Source: Micavibrio aeruginosavorus
GTDB lineage: Bacteria; Pseudomonadota; Alphaproteobacteria; Micavibrionales; Micavibrionaceae
DNA length: 20,630 nt
Direction: 5' to 3'
Assembly: GCA_003240795.1 (NCBI GenBank)
Contig: QFNK01000005.1
Span: 1-20,630 of the forward strand
Shown: one piece after another, positions 1 to 8,099 of the stretch
Layout of the letters: every line of letters begins with the position of its first letter
Position numbering within the stretch: position 1 is the first letter of the stretch
The notes under the pieces: generated by a model
Told to the model about the DNA's origin: nothing
The model's input: only the letters and a program-made list of their open reading frames with translations
Database searches by the model: none
Program-made: the position numbers and the translations under genes

Positions 1-127
1 GGTCGCGCCAGTAGGCGTGACGGGTATTCATGGCGGCGCCGCGTTCGGACGTCAGCATGTCCAGAAACGCATCGATGGACCCGTGGAGGGTCGGCTTTGG
101 TAATTTAGGGCGGCCAGGGCGTGCCAT
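1..127 (-). CDS. xerD: Tyrosine recombinase XerD, N-terminal part (runs off the left edge)
   Basis: Only the first 42 codons are in the window; the gene continues leftwards beyond base 1. The translation has a basic start (MARPGRPKLPKP) and then IDAFLDMLTSERGAAMNTRHAYWRDL-type sequence, the beginning of the SAM-like core-binding domain of XerC/XerD recombinases. XerD acts with XerC at dif to resolve chromosome dimers. The catalytic Arg/His/Tyr residues lie outside the window, so XerD rather than XerC rests on context: alphaproteobacteria often carry xerD divergent from aroK-aroB. The start is well fixed by an SD (AAGGAG at 137-142, reverse strand) 9 bases upstream. That SD overlaps the stop codon of the preceding gene (141-143), so translation is probably coupled. 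Confidence 0.8.
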   Translation of the reverse strand, partial: MARPGRPKLPKPTLHGSIDAFLDMLTSERGAAMNTRHAYWRD

Positions 128-140
128 AATATATATCTCC

Positions 141-1727
141 TTAATATTTGTTCAGGACGGTTGAAACGATCTCAGATCCAATCAATTTCGCATCCTCTAT
201 CAGTCCAATTTCAAGCAAACCGTACAATGCCTTGCGGACAGTTCCGGAATACATATTATCGGGTTGGGCGGCAAGGCTGTTCAAGACGGCCAAAACTGTT
301 ATCCCGATATGTTTTTGTTCTGGGCCTTTCTCCATAAGGAGATTGAGACCGAGAGTAGGCATTACATAATTATTTTCTAAAGTCAATACAGAATGTTTTT
401 CATAAGCTTTTAACGGTTTATCCAGCAATCCGCTCTTCCTGTCAAGAGTTTCAATGATTGCAAGGATTTGATCGGCATCTGCCGGTTTAAGGCGCGACAG
501 CGCCGCTTGAAACGCTTCGGGCTTGACGTCTATGCCTTCCGTAGCCGTAAAAGACTTGAATCCCTGTAAATATATGTAAATTAAGGGGTTTTGAGCGGCG
601 CGTTTCTGCGCTTCTTCCAGCCAGAAGTCCGGCAATGCCTTGTTCTGCGCCAGAAGCACACCCAGTACGCGCACCACGGTTTCTGTGGATAAATTTGTGG
701 GTTCTGCGTCTGCGGCGAAATTGGCAAAGGCATGCAGCTCCGCCGGAGGGCGTTTTCCGGCCAGCGCCGACTCGACGATCGGCCACTGCGCTTCCTTGTC
801 CTTTCCGACGTCCTTGGCCTTTTTCCAGACCGGATCCTGGGCGACGGCATGAATATGCCAGCTCAAATTGCGGCTGTCCGTCTCCGCCTTGATAACCGCT
901 TTGGCCGCCTCTGGCAGGTTTTTATCCATCAGGTAAAGGCCGAGCAGGGCGGAAGGCGTTTTCCCGGCGACCTCGCGGCCAAGCCCGTCATAACGGATTT
1001 TCCCGTTAGACAGCGCCATAGCGCGTTCCAGATCGTTCATTTTGATAAGCGCGTCCGGATTCGCGGCGGAAACGCTGTAGCCTGCATTGTTATAAATGGA
1101 TTGAAGCACGGCACTGTCCGCGAATTGCGCGTTGGAGGCGCTGCCCAGCGTGACGGCGCAGGCCTTGTCCAGCGTGGCGAAGAATTTGTCCTGCGGATAC
1201 CGCTTGGCGAAAACCTTTTCTTCAAGGCACGCTGTTGCCATATCGCCCCGCATGACCAGAAGCACCATGCCGCGCTCGGCGATGGAAACATCATACGGGT
1301 CTTCCGCCTTTTGCGTGTAAAGCGCCCAGGCATCGTCATAAAGCCCCATCGCCATCAACTTGTTGATGCGCTGTATCAGGAGGTCGTTGCCGCGCAAAGG
1401 GCCGACATCATTGTTAATCAGGGCGGAATCCGCCTTTGACAGCAACACGCGGCGCTGGAGTTCCAGTATAGCGCGGACAGGCTGCGTCGTCGGCAGCTTC
1501 TGTATCAGATGCTCGATATCCGTGCGGCTTTGCCCTTGCCACAAAGTTTTTTCAAAGCCGCCTTGTTTGATACCGGACAGAGTGCCCGTTGATTCAACCG
1601 CAACCCAGTCGACGGCGGGCGCTTTGCTTTCGCTAGGGGCATTCTGTTCATCCTGCGCGAACGCGACCGCGCTGATGACGAGCGAGCACAGGAGAGCAAG
1701 GAAAAGGCGCGCGGGTATGAATGTCAT
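141..1727 (-). CDS. Secreted alpha-helical repeat protein of unknown function
   Basis: This 528-residue protein is not one I can name. The reading frame is open further upstream, but the start at 1727 is preferred because it gives a clean signal peptide (MTFIPARLFLALLCSLVISA, cleavage probably after AFA before QDEQ) and lies one base after the stop codon of the upstream membrane protein. The mature part is almost entirely helical, with short Ala/Leu-rich segments like a TPR-like alpha-solenoid (for example 'DDAWALYTQKAED', 'LPEAAKAVIKAE'), but I see no clean TPR consensus and no catalytic motif. It is the middle gene of a coupled minus-strand trio ending in xerD. An export or scaffold role in the periplasm is inference only. 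Alphaproteobacterial genomes often have a poorly characterised protein of this type beside xerD. Confidence 0.8.
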   Translation of the reverse strand: MTFIPARLFLALLCSLVISAVAFAQDEQNAPSESKAPAVDWVAVESTGTLSGIKQGGFEKTLWQGQSRTDIEHLIQKLPTTQPVRAILELQRRVLLSKADSALINNDVGPLRGNDLLIQRINKLMAMGLYDDAWALYTQKAEDPYDVSIAERGMVLLVMRGDMATACLEEKVFAKRYPQDKFFATLDKACAVTLGSASNAQFADSAVLQSIYNNAGYSVSAANPDALIKMNDLERAMALSNGKIRYDGLGREVAGKTPSALLGLYLMDKNLPEAAKAVIKAETDSRNLSWHIHAVAQDPVWKKAKDVGKDKEAQWPIVESALAGKRPPAELHAFANFAADAEPTNLSTETVVRVLGVLLAQNKALPDFWLEEAQKRAAQNPLIYIYLQGFKSFTATEGIDVKPEAFQAALSRLKPADADQILAIIETLDRKSGLLDKPLKAYEKHSVLTLENNYVMPTLGLNLLMEKGPEQKHIGITVLAVLNSLAAQPDNMYSGTVRKALYGLLEIGLIEDAKLIGSEIVSTVLNKY

Positions 1728-1728
1728 G

Positions 1729-1863
1729 CTACTGGGCGAGCGGAACATTGACGCTGATTTCCTGCTGGCGCACCGGCATGTCCGTAACCGCCAGCCAGAC
1801 AAAGCCGCCGCCCGCGATAAGAAGAATGCCGAAAAGAAGGAAGGAAAGGAAACCGAGTCTCAT
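1729..1863 (-). CDS. Small single-pass membrane protein, 44 residues
   Basis: The translation begins MRLGFLSFLLFGILLIAGGG, then FVWLAVTDMPVRQQEISVNV and PLAQ: one transmembrane or signal-anchor helix (about residues 4-24) and a short polar tail. The frame is open up to 1935, but the preceding residues (FKGFTPTIQKRTTD) are polar and unlike a membrane protein start, so 1863 is chosen. The SD is weak. The stop (1729-1731) is one base from the start of the secreted solenoid gene, which supports it being real and translationally coupled. I recall similar tiny membrane proteins ahead of this gene in other alphaproteobacteria, which often go unannotated. Function unknown; the tail after the helix would probably face the periplasm. 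Confidence 0.62.
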   Translation of the reverse strand: MRLGFLSFLLFGILLIAGGGFVWLAVTDMPVRQQEISVNVPLAQ

Positions 1864-1906
1864 GTCCGTGGTCCGTTTTTGTATGGTGGGTGTGAATCCT
1901 TTGAAA

Positions 1907-1935
1907 ACCATAATCAGCCCAAAGGGTGAATGCAA
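1907..1935 (-). promoter_or_regulatory. Possible sigma70-type promoter of the membrane protein-solenoid-xerD operon
   Basis: On the reverse strand TTGCAT (1930-1935), a 17-base spacer and TATGGT (1907-1912) lie in the divergent gap before aroK, with predicted +1 near 1900. The match to consensus is modest (3/6 and 4/6); spacing and position are the main support. Confidence 0.28.
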
Positions 1936-1973
1936 TTGAACATTTAAAGATATTCATGGCATAAAAGTGGCCG

Positions 1974-2537
1974 ATGGATACGCTTTGCACAAATATAAGG
2001 GACGCTTTGGAAAAGCCGGTCGTGATGATCGGCCTGATGGGCGCGGGCAAAACAAAGATCGGATTTTTGCTGGCCAAGGCGCTGGGGCTGCCCTTCATCG
2101 ATGCCGACAACGAAATTGAAAAAGCCGCCGGCATGACCATAGCCGAAATGTTTGAAACGCATGGCGAGCCCGCGTTCCGTGACCTTGAGCGCGCGGTGAT
2201 GGCGCGGCTGCTCTCCGGCGACATGTGCGTCATCGCAACGGGCGGGGGCGCGGTGATGAACGACCTGACCGCCGCGCTGGTATGGAACAAATCGCTGGCC
2301 GTGTGGCTGAAGGCCGATCTCGACGTTCTTGTGGAACGCACAGGTCGAAGCAACAAACGCCCGCTGCTAAGGAACGGCGATCCGCGCGAAATACTGGGCG
2401 CGCTGATGGACAGGCGCTATCCTGTCTATGCGAAATCGCACGTTGTCGTCGACACCGATGCGGCGGAGGCGGAAGTAACGCTGGCACGGACCTTGGACGC
2501 GCTGGCCGCGCATCTGGATGTAAAGGAAAAAGCATGA
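1974..2537 (+). CDS. aroK: Shikimate kinase
   Basis: This 187-residue cytoplasmic enzyme phosphorylates shikimate to shikimate 3-phosphate with ATP, the fifth step of the chorismate pathway. The P-loop GLMGAGKT is at residues 20-27, the Mg/shikimate DxD motif (D43, D45) lies in FIDADNEIEK, R69 is in AFRDLER, the GGG loop is at 90-92, and the lid/adenine part follows (NKRPLL, then RRYPVYAKSH). Length is normal, with a short N-terminal extension usual in alphaproteobacteria. The start at 1974 is the only usable ATG: the one at 1956 meets a stop after two codons. The SD is weak (AAAAGTGG). A poor promoter candidate is TTGAAC (1936-1941), 18 bases, CATAAA. Its stop overlaps the aroB start (ATGA, 2534-2537), so the two genes form one operon. 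Confidence 0.95.
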   Translation: MDTLCTNIRDALEKPVVMIGLMGAGKTKIGFLLAKALGLPFIDADNEIEKAAGMTIAEMFETHGEPAFRDLERAVMARLLSGDMCVIATGGGAVMNDLTAALVWNKSLAVWLKADLDVLVERTGRSNKRPLLRNGDPREILGALMDRRYPVYAKSHVVVDTDAAEAEVTLARTLDALAAHLDVKEKA

Positions 2538-3649
2538 AAACCCCCGTCACCGTGAATGTCGACCTGCGCGAGCGGTCCTATCCTGTATTCATCGGCGCGG
2601 GCTTGCTGGAAAACGCGTCTTCGTTGATCCCGCTCTCCCTCGAAGGACGAAAGATTTTCATCCTCCATGACCTCGCCGTTGCCGCGCATGTCGAGCGCCT
2701 GCTCGAAGGATTGCCGGAGCGTGACACAGTGAAAACAATGGCCGTTGCGGGCGGAGAGCCGACAAAGTCTTTTGCGAAGCTGCAGGAAGTCACGGGATGG
2801 CTTCTGACCTGCGGCGTCGACCGGAAATCCGTCCTCTTCGTTGTCGGCGGCGGCGTTGTCGGCGACCTCGGCGGATTCGCGGCGGCAATAACGATGCGCG
2901 GCATTGCGGTGGTGCAGGTACCGACGACTCTGCTGGCGCAGGTGGACTCGTCCGTCGGCGGCAAGACGGGCATCAACACGCCCGAGGGGAAAAACCTGAT
3001 CGGTGCATTCTGGCAGCCGTCGGCCGTGCTGTGCGATCTGGACACACTCAAGACATTGCCCGACCGTGAAATGAAATGCGGCTATGCGGAAATTGTCAAA
3101 TACGGCCTTCTGGGTAGCCGCAATTTCTATGAGTGGCTGGAGCAGAACGGAACGTCGGTGCTGTCCGGTTCCGCCGGACATTTGGTCCATGCCATCGAAA
3201 CAAGCTGCCGTATGAAGGCCGATATCGTCGGCGATGACGAACGCGAAACGGCGGGCGGCAACCGCGCCCTGCTGAACCTCGGGCATACCTTCGCCCATGC
3301 GCTGGAGGCTTCCGCCGGATATGACGGGCGTCTGCTCCATGGAGAGGCCGTATCGATCGGCCTGGTGCTGGCATTCCGGCTGTGCGCCAAGGTCGGCCTG
3401 TGTCCGGATGAAGAGGCCGCCCGCATGGAACAGCATCTGAAATCACTCGGCATGCCGACCCGTATTGCCGACATCAAACCTCAAATCGCACATGACGCGC
3501 ACGGGCTTATCACCCTTATGGCGCATGATAAAAAGGCAGCCGACGGGAAGATCGGCTTTATCCTCGTGCGCGGTATAGGACAGGCGTTCCAGTCCTCCGA
3601 CATCGATATGGCCGATGTCGAAGACGTCCTGAACGCCTCGATATCTTGA
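2534..3649 (+). CDS. aroB: 3-dehydroquinate synthase
   Basis: AroB (371 residues) converts DAHP to 3-dehydroquinate using NAD+ and a divalent metal, the second step of the shikimate pathway. Visible motifs are GGEPTKS (73-79), the NAD-binding GGGVVGDLGGFAAA (105-118), PTTLLAQVDSSVGGKTGIN (130-148), GYAEIVKYG (183-191), LNLGHTFAHALE (247-258) and LLHGEAVSIG (267-276). The expected metal ligands E186, H251 and H269 are present. Although the frame is open far upstream inside aroK, the start is the ATG overlapping the aroK stop (ATGA), because MKTPVTVNVDLRERSYPV matches the family N-terminus. Translation is probably coupled to aroK. Nothing is missing or unusual. Confidence 0.96.
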   Translation: MKTPVTVNVDLRERSYPVFIGAGLLENASSLIPLSLEGRKIFILHDLAVAAHVERLLEGLPERDTVKTMAVAGGEPTKSFAKLQEVTGWLLTCGVDRKSVLFVVGGGVVGDLGGFAAAITMRGIAVVQVPTTLLAQVDSSVGGKTGINTPEGKNLIGAFWQPSAVLCDLDTLKTLPDREMKCGYAEIVKYGLLGSRNFYEWLEQNGTSVLSGSAGHLVHAIETSCRMKADIVGDDERETAGGNRALLNLGHTFAHALEASAGYDGRLLHGEAVSIGLVLAFRLCAKVGLCPDEEAARMEQHLKSLGMPTRIADIKPQIAHDAHGLITLMAHDKKAADGKIGFILVRGIGQAFQSSDIDMADVEDVLNASIS

Positions 3650-3674
3650 ACTTTTCAACGAAAGGATTGTTGGC

Positions 3675-4034
3675 ATGGGTATGAGAAAACTGACGCTGAT
3701 GGCACTGGCCGTTTTATTCCTCCCTTCATACGCGAACGCGGACGATGTCGTCATCGTTCAGCCGAACAACAATCAGGGACAGGTGATCGAGCTTCCGGGC
3801 AATGCCTATGTGAACACGGGCAACGGCAGCGCGGTGATTGTCCGTGACAACCGCAACACGCACGACCGCATCGTCGATCATATGCTTGGCAACAACTACC
3901 GCCCATATCCGGGCGTCCCTGTGCAGGACATGAACGCGGTCTGTGGCGGCGCCCAGAGCGCGCGGGAATTGCGGCGGTGCCAGAAAGATGTTCTGGATGC
4001 CCAGCGCGATCTTTACATGAAATACAACGATTAA
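3675..4034 (+). CDS. Small secreted (periplasmic) protein of unknown function
   Basis: This 119-residue protein has a good signal peptide (MGMRKLTLMALAVLFLPSYA, with an ANA-DD cleavage site near residue 22). The mature part is about 97 residues: an Asn/Gly/Val-rich segment (VIVQPNNNQGQVIELPGN, then YVNTGNGSAVIVRDN), a Tyr/Pro patch (NNYRPYPGVPV) and a C-terminal helix bracketed by two Cys (AVCGGAQSARELRRCQKD), which may form a disulfide. I do not recognise a family. It lies 25 bases after aroB with an AAAGGA SD (3661-3666 region) before ATG 3675; ATG 3681 is an alternative. It is followed at once by a strong terminator and so closes the aroK-aroB transcript. Relatives often have a CBS-domain membrane protein here instead (from memory). 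Confidence 0.78.
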   Translation: MGMRKLTLMALAVLFLPSYANADDVVIVQPNNNQGQVIELPGNAYVNTGNGSAVIVRDNRNTHDRIVDHMLGNNYRPYPGVPVQDMNAVCGGAQSARELRRCQKDVLDAQRDLYMKYND

Positions 4035-4068
4035 AAAAATCCCCGCTCTGTGAAGCGGGGATTTTTTT
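4033..4068. terminator. Bidirectional rho-independent terminator between convergent genes
   Basis: A perfect inverted repeat: AAAAAAATCCCCGCT (4033-4047), loop CTGTGA (4048-4053), then AGCGGGGATTTTTTT (4054-4068). The GC core is flanked by an A-tract on one side and a T-tract on the other, so it can terminate both the aroK-aroB-periplasmic protein transcript (plus) and secA (minus). It touches both stop codons (plus-strand TAA 4032-4034, secA stop 4068-4070). Confidence 0.93.
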
Positions 4069-6815
4069 TAGACCGCGCCGTGGCAGTGCTTGTATTTTTT
4101 GCCCGAACCGCAGGGGCAGGGCGCATTGCGCTGTGTATTGACCCACGTTGACGGATCATTCTGGTCGAATGCGACTTTGCGGATCTGCATGACATTGGCA
4201 CGATTGTCGGCACGGCGCTGTTCTTCCGCGGCGGCTTCCATTGCGGGGTCGAGGCGCGTTTCCTGAATGTTTTTCTGCGCTTCGATTTCCGCCTGCTGCT
4301 GCTGGCGCTGAATCGCTGCAAGGACTTCAGGGCTTGCGCTGATCTCGACGAAGCTGATTGTTTGCGTCACAGCTTCGCGCAGATTGTTCATCATGACTTC
4401 AAACAGCGAAAACGCCTCCGCCTTGTATTCGTTCAGCGGGTCACGCTGACCGAACGCGCGCAGGTTGATGCCCTGGCGCAGATGGTCGAGGGCGAGCAGG
4501 TGCTCCTTCCAGTGCTGGTCGAGAAGTTGCAGAAGGAAGTTTTTCGACATGCGGCGGAACGTGTCGCGTCCGGCGATTGTCAGCTTCTTCTCGAGCGTCT
4601 CGGTCGCTATATCTTCAATACGCTGGCGCAGCGTGTCCTGATCGATATCTTCTTCCTTCGCCCAGTCCGCAACGGGAAGGTTCAGGTTCAAAAGACGCTG
4701 CAGGTCGCCGTGCAGCGCGTCGACATCCCATTGCTCCGGATACATGCCGGCGGGGCAGGTGCGGTTTACCATGTCCTCGATCACATCGAGACGCATTTCG
4801 CTGATGACTTCGTCCAGCTCTTCTCCGGCATCCATGATCTCGCGGCGCTGGTCGTAGATGACCTTGCGCTGGTCGTTCATCACGTTGTCGAATTTAAGAA
4901 GGTTCTTACGGATTTCAAAGTTCTGCTGCTCGACACGTGCCTGCGCGCGCTCCAGCGCTTTGGACAGCCACGGGTGCGTCAACGCTTCACCGTCCTTCAA
5001 ACCGATCTGCGATTTCAAAAGCGCTTCCATTTTGTCGCTCGCGAAAATACGCATCAGGTCGTCTTCGACGGAAAGGAAGAACACGGACGCGCCGGGGTCG
5101 CCCTGACGACCCGAACGGCCGCGAAGCTGGTTGTCGATGCGGCGGGATTCGTGACGCTCTGTACCGATAACGAACAAACCGCCGGCTTCCTTGACGATTT
5201 TCTGGTCGCGTTCGACATCCGCGCGGATGCTGTTTGCGATATGCGTTTTTTCTTCGTCGGACATTTCCGCCGTGATCGCCTGTTCGATCAGCATGTCGGC
5301 GTTACCGCCCAGCTTGATGTCCGTACCGCGTCCGGCCATGTTGGTCGCGATTGTCACCGCGCCGGGACGGCCTGCCTGTGATACGATCTGCGCTTCCTGT
5401 TCGTGGTAGCGGGCGTTCAGAACGCTGTGCTGGACTTTCTTGCGTTTCAGAAGGTCGGACAGCATTTCCGACTTCTCGATGGAAACGGTTCCCACCAGAA
5501 CCGGCTGGCCGCGCTCCGCGCATTCATGGATCAGTTCGACAATCGCCTCGTACTTGTCGGGGATCGATTTATAGATCTTGTCGTCGTGATCGCGGCGGGC
5601 GACAGGCACGTTCGTCGGAATGTCGATGACGCCGAGGTTGTAGATTTCCGCGAATTCCGCCGCTTCCGTCAGGGCTGTGCCCGTCATGCCGCCCAGTTTC
5701 GGATACATGCGGAAATAATTCTGGAACGTAATGCTGGCGAGCGTCTGGTTTTCCTTCTGGATCTGCACGCCTTCTTTTGCTTCGAGCGCCTGATGCAGGC
5801 CTTCGGAATAACGGCGGCCTTCCATCATGCGGCCCGTGAATTCATCGATGATGATGACCTTGCCGTCCTTGACGATGTAATCCGTGTCGCGGTTGAAAAT
5901 CTTGTGCGCGCGCAGGGCCTGATTGACATGATGGACCAGCGTGATGTTCGCGGCGTCATACATGTTGCCGCCTTCCATGATGCCGTAATCGCGGAGGAGT
6001 TGCTCCGCATGCTCGTTCCCGTTTTCGGTCAGGGAAACGGCGCGCGACTTTTCATCGATCTCGTAGTCTTCAGGCGTCAGTTTCGAAATGATTTCGTTGA
6101 CGCGGTTATACATCGACGTGTCGCCTTCGGACGGGCCGGAGATGATCAGCGGCGTACGCGCTTCATCGATCAGGATGGAGTCGACCTCGTCCACAATGGC
6201 GAAGTTGAACGGACGCTGAACCATCTGGTCCAGACGGAATTTCATGTTGTCGCGCAGGTAGTCGAACCCGAACTCGTTGTTCGTGCCGTACGTGATGTCC
6301 GCGTTGTAGGCATCCTGACGTTCCTGATCGGACAGGTTTGCCGTGATGACGCCATAGGAAAGGCCAAGGAAATTATAAATCTGACCCATCCATGCGCTGT
6401 CGCGTTTGGCGAGGTAGTCGTTGACCGTGACGACATGCACGCCTTTTCCGGCGATGGCGTTCAGATACACCGGCATGGTTGCCATAAGTGTTTTACCTTC
6501 GCCCGTGCGCATCTCCGCGATCTTGCCGTCATGCAGAACCATACCGCCGATCAGCTGGACATCGAACGGGCGCATGCCAAGAACGCGCTTGGCCGCTTCG
6601 CGCACCGTTGCGAATGCCTCGGGAAGGAGGGCATCCAGGCTTTCGCCCTTTTCAATACGGGCCTTGAACTCCGCCGTTTTGCCTTGCAGCTGTGCATCGC
6701 TGAGCGCCTCGAATTCCGGCTCCAGCGCATTGATCGGGCCGACTTTAGCCTGAAGGCGGCGCAGCGAGCGCTCGTTGGAAGAGCCGAACAATTTCAGGGC
6801 GAGGTTTAAAAGCAT
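4068..6815 (-). CDS. secA: Preprotein translocase ATPase SecA
   Basis: SecA (915 residues from this start) is the motor that drives unfolded preproteins through SecYEG. Visible features: N-terminal LNLALKLFGSSNERS; helicase motif I MRTGEGKT (102-109); VNDYLAKRD (131-139); DEVD box (209-212) followed by SILIDEARTPLIISGP; the cross-linking domain; TNMAGRGTDIKLGG and LRGRSGRQGDPG of nucleotide-binding domain 2; and the C-terminal zinc/SecB-binding tail CPCGSGKKYKHCHG (C900, C902, C911, H912). The frame is open to 6848, but an upstream ATG would sit inside the -10 box of the secA promoter. ATG 6815 has an AAGGA SD and matches the family start. Length and motifs are normal. The gene is single, closed by the shared terminator. 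Confidence 0.97.
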   Translation of the reverse strand: MLLNLALKLFGSSNERSLRRLQAKVGPINALEPEFEALSDAQLQGKTAEFKARIEKGESLDALLPEAFATVREAAKRVLGMRPFDVQLIGGMVLHDGKIAEMRTGEGKTLMATMPVYLNAIAGKGVHVVTVNDYLAKRDSAWMGQIYNFLGLSYGVITANLSDQERQDAYNADITYGTNNEFGFDYLRDNMKFRLDQMVQRPFNFAIVDEVDSILIDEARTPLIISGPSEGDTSMYNRVNEIISKLTPEDYEIDEKSRAVSLTENGNEHAEQLLRDYGIMEGGNMYDAANITLVHHVNQALRAHKIFNRDTDYIVKDGKVIIIDEFTGRMMEGRRYSEGLHQALEAKEGVQIQKENQTLASITFQNYFRMYPKLGGMTGTALTEAAEFAEIYNLGVIDIPTNVPVARRDHDDKIYKSIPDKYEAIVELIHECAERGQPVLVGTVSIEKSEMLSDLLKRKKVQHSVLNARYHEQEAQIVSQAGRPGAVTIATNMAGRGTDIKLGGNADMLIEQAITAEMSDEEKTHIANSIRADVERDQKIVKEAGGLFVIGTERHESRRIDNQLRGRSGRQGDPGASVFFLSVEDDLMRIFASDKMEALLKSQIGLKDGEALTHPWLSKALERAQARVEQQNFEIRKNLLKFDNVMNDQRKVIYDQRREIMDAGEELDEVISEMRLDVIEDMVNRTCPAGMYPEQWDVDALHGDLQRLLNLNLPVADWAKEEDIDQDTLRQRIEDIATETLEKKLTIAGRDTFRRMSKNFLLQLLDQHWKEHLLALDHLRQGINLRAFGQRDPLNEYKAEAFSLFEVMMNNLREAVTQTISFVEISASPEVLAAIQRQQQQAEIEAQKNIQETRLDPAMEAAAEEQRRADNRANVMQIRKVAFDQNDPSTWVNTQRNAPCPCGSGKKYKHCHGAV

Positions 6816-6845
6816 GGGAATCCTTGATTTATCAAAAGCTGAACT

Positions 6846-6874
6846 CATATAAGCCGCAAATGGGTAAGCGTCAA
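6846..6874 (-). promoter_or_regulatory. secA promoter (sigma70-like)
   Basis: Reverse strand: TTGACG (6869-6874), a 17-base spacer and TATATG (6846-6851). Predicted +1 is near 6839, giving a leader of about 25 bases with AAGGA before ATG 6815. This is the best promoter match in the window and excludes the longer secA reading frame. Confidence 0.72.
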
Positions 6875-6883
6875 TTTTTTCGG

Positions 6884-6917
6884 TTGCCCTTTAAGGGGAC
6901 CTATGCACAATGTCCCC
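6884..6917 (+). promoter_or_regulatory. Possible promoter and operator-like inverted repeat upstream of the PpiC foldase gene
   Basis: TTGCCC (6884-6889), 16 bases, CACAAT (6906-6911) is a plausible promoter. The -10 lies inside the spacer of a perfect inverted repeat GGGGAC (6895-6900), 11 bases, GTCCCC (6912-6917), which could be a repressor site or a hairpin at the transcript start. Both readings are tentative. Confidence 0.3.
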
Positions 6918-6959
6918 ATCTGAAAAAGCCTATTGGTCTCCCGTTTAAGGATAATAAAG

Positions 6960-8090
6960 ATGAACAACAACAAATTGCCTGCCATATTAGGTGTTATTGC
7001 CCTCCTGCTCGTTGCTGGCGGCGCTGCCTTCTATTTCTCCAAAGATATGAAAAATGAAACGACATCTACGCCTGCACCTGCGACGGCCGATGCCGGTCAG
7101 GTTGATCAGGCTGCCCCTGCCGCCGGTACGGATGGCGAAGAGGCTGGTGAACAGGCTGCCGCTCCTGCTGAAAAATCCGAGCCTGCTGCAACGGCTCAGG
7201 AAGAAGATGAAGCCGCGAAAGCCGCCGGTTCTATCGAAGGTGTCACGGTCGAAAAAGGAAACCCTGTCGTTGCCCGCGTTGACGGTCAGGACATCACCCG
7301 TGTTGACGTGTTCCGCTACATCAAAATGATGCCGGCCGCCGTTCAGCAACTTCCGCCAGCACAGGTATACCCGCTGGCGCTGGAGCAGGTGATCGACACG
7401 CGCATGGTTCAGAACAAGGCTGAAAACGCCGGTCTGGAAAACGATCCGGAAGTCAAAGCTCAGGTCAGCATGGCCGAGCAGCAGATCGTCCGCAGCGTTT
7501 ACGTCCAGCGTGAAGTTGACCGTCAGATTTCTGAATCCGACATGAAGAAGAAATATGACGAAACGGTCGGCAAGGCACCTGCCGTTCAGGAAATCAACGC
7601 AAGCCACATTCTGGTTGCGAGCGAGGAAGACGCGAAGAAAATCATCGAGGAACTGGGCAAAGGCGAAGACTTTGCGAAACTCGCTGCGAAATACTCCGCT
7701 GATCCGGGCAACAAGGACAAGGGCGGTGAACTCGGCTGGTTCGCGAAACAGGACATGGTTCCTGAATTCTCCGACGCTGCTTTCAAAATCGGCAAAGGTG
7801 AAGTCTCCAAAACGCCTGTTAAAACGCAATTTGGCTATCACGTCGTAAAAGTAAACGACAAGCGCGAGCGTCCAAAGCCTTCCTTTGAAGAGCTGAAGCC
7901 GATGCTGCAAGTCGAACTCCGCCGTGAAAAGCTGGAAGCGATGCTCGAAAACTGGAGAAAATCCGCGAAGGTTGAGCGTTTCGACATTAACGGCAAGCCT
8001 GTAAAGGCGGAAGAGAAACAGGAAGACGTTGCCCCATCCGCTGGCGCAGCCGAAGCTCCTGCAGCCGAAGCCCCGGCCGCTGCCGAGTAA
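6960..8090 (+). CDS. Membrane-anchored parvulin-type peptidyl-prolyl isomerase (PpiC/PrsA/SurA-like)
   Basis: This 376-residue protein is a periplasmic foldase of the SurA/PrsA/PpiC family. An N-terminal signal anchor (KLPAILGVIALLLVAGGAAF, about 5-24) is followed by a low-complexity Ala/Pro/Glu linker (about 33-95), a helical chaperone region with the FRYIKMMPAAVQQLP and LALEQVIDTRMVQN segments (about 100-205), a rotamase domain (about 211-300; NASHILVASEEDAK, GGELGWFAKQDMVPEFSDAAF, TQFGYHVVKV), and an Ala/Glu/Pro-rich C-terminus. The start at 6960 has AAGG 9 bases upstream and gives a clean anchor; an in-frame start at 6933 would prepend a charged stretch. Divergence from secA is common in alphaproteobacteria and fits a shared export role. 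The cysteine-free translocated domain probably binds nascent outer-membrane or exported proteins (inference). Confidence 0.9.
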   Translation: MNNNKLPAILGVIALLLVAGGAAFYFSKDMKNETTSTPAPATADAGQVDQAAPAAGTDGEEAGEQAAAPAEKSEPAATAQEEDEAAKAAGSIEGVTVEKGNPVVARVDGQDITRVDVFRYIKMMPAAVQQLPPAQVYPLALEQVIDTRMVQNKAENAGLENDPEVKAQVSMAEQQIVRSVYVQREVDRQISESDMKKKYDETVGKAPAVQEINASHILVASEEDAKKIIEELGKGEDFAKLAAKYSADPGNKDKGGELGWFAKQDMVPEFSDAAFKIGKGEVSKTPVKTQFGYHVVKVNDKRERPKPSFEELKPMLQVELRREKLEAMLENWRKSAKVERFDINGKPVKAEEKQEDVAPSAGAAEAPAAEAPAAAE

Positions 8091-8099
8091 CGGGACGTT

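Noticed and set aside
732..1439. 235-codon open frame on the plus strand
   Set aside because: It is antisense to the secreted solenoid gene and has no signal, domain or ribosome site.
3646..3658. TTGAA-CTT-TTCAA hairpin after aroB
   Set aside because: It is a 5-bp AT-rich stem with a three-base loop, too weak to matter.
5403..6809. 468-codon open frame on the plus strand
   Set aside because: It is antisense to secA, whose motifs are complete; the translation is rich in Val/Asp/Arg with no domain, a typical shadow of a GC-biased gene.
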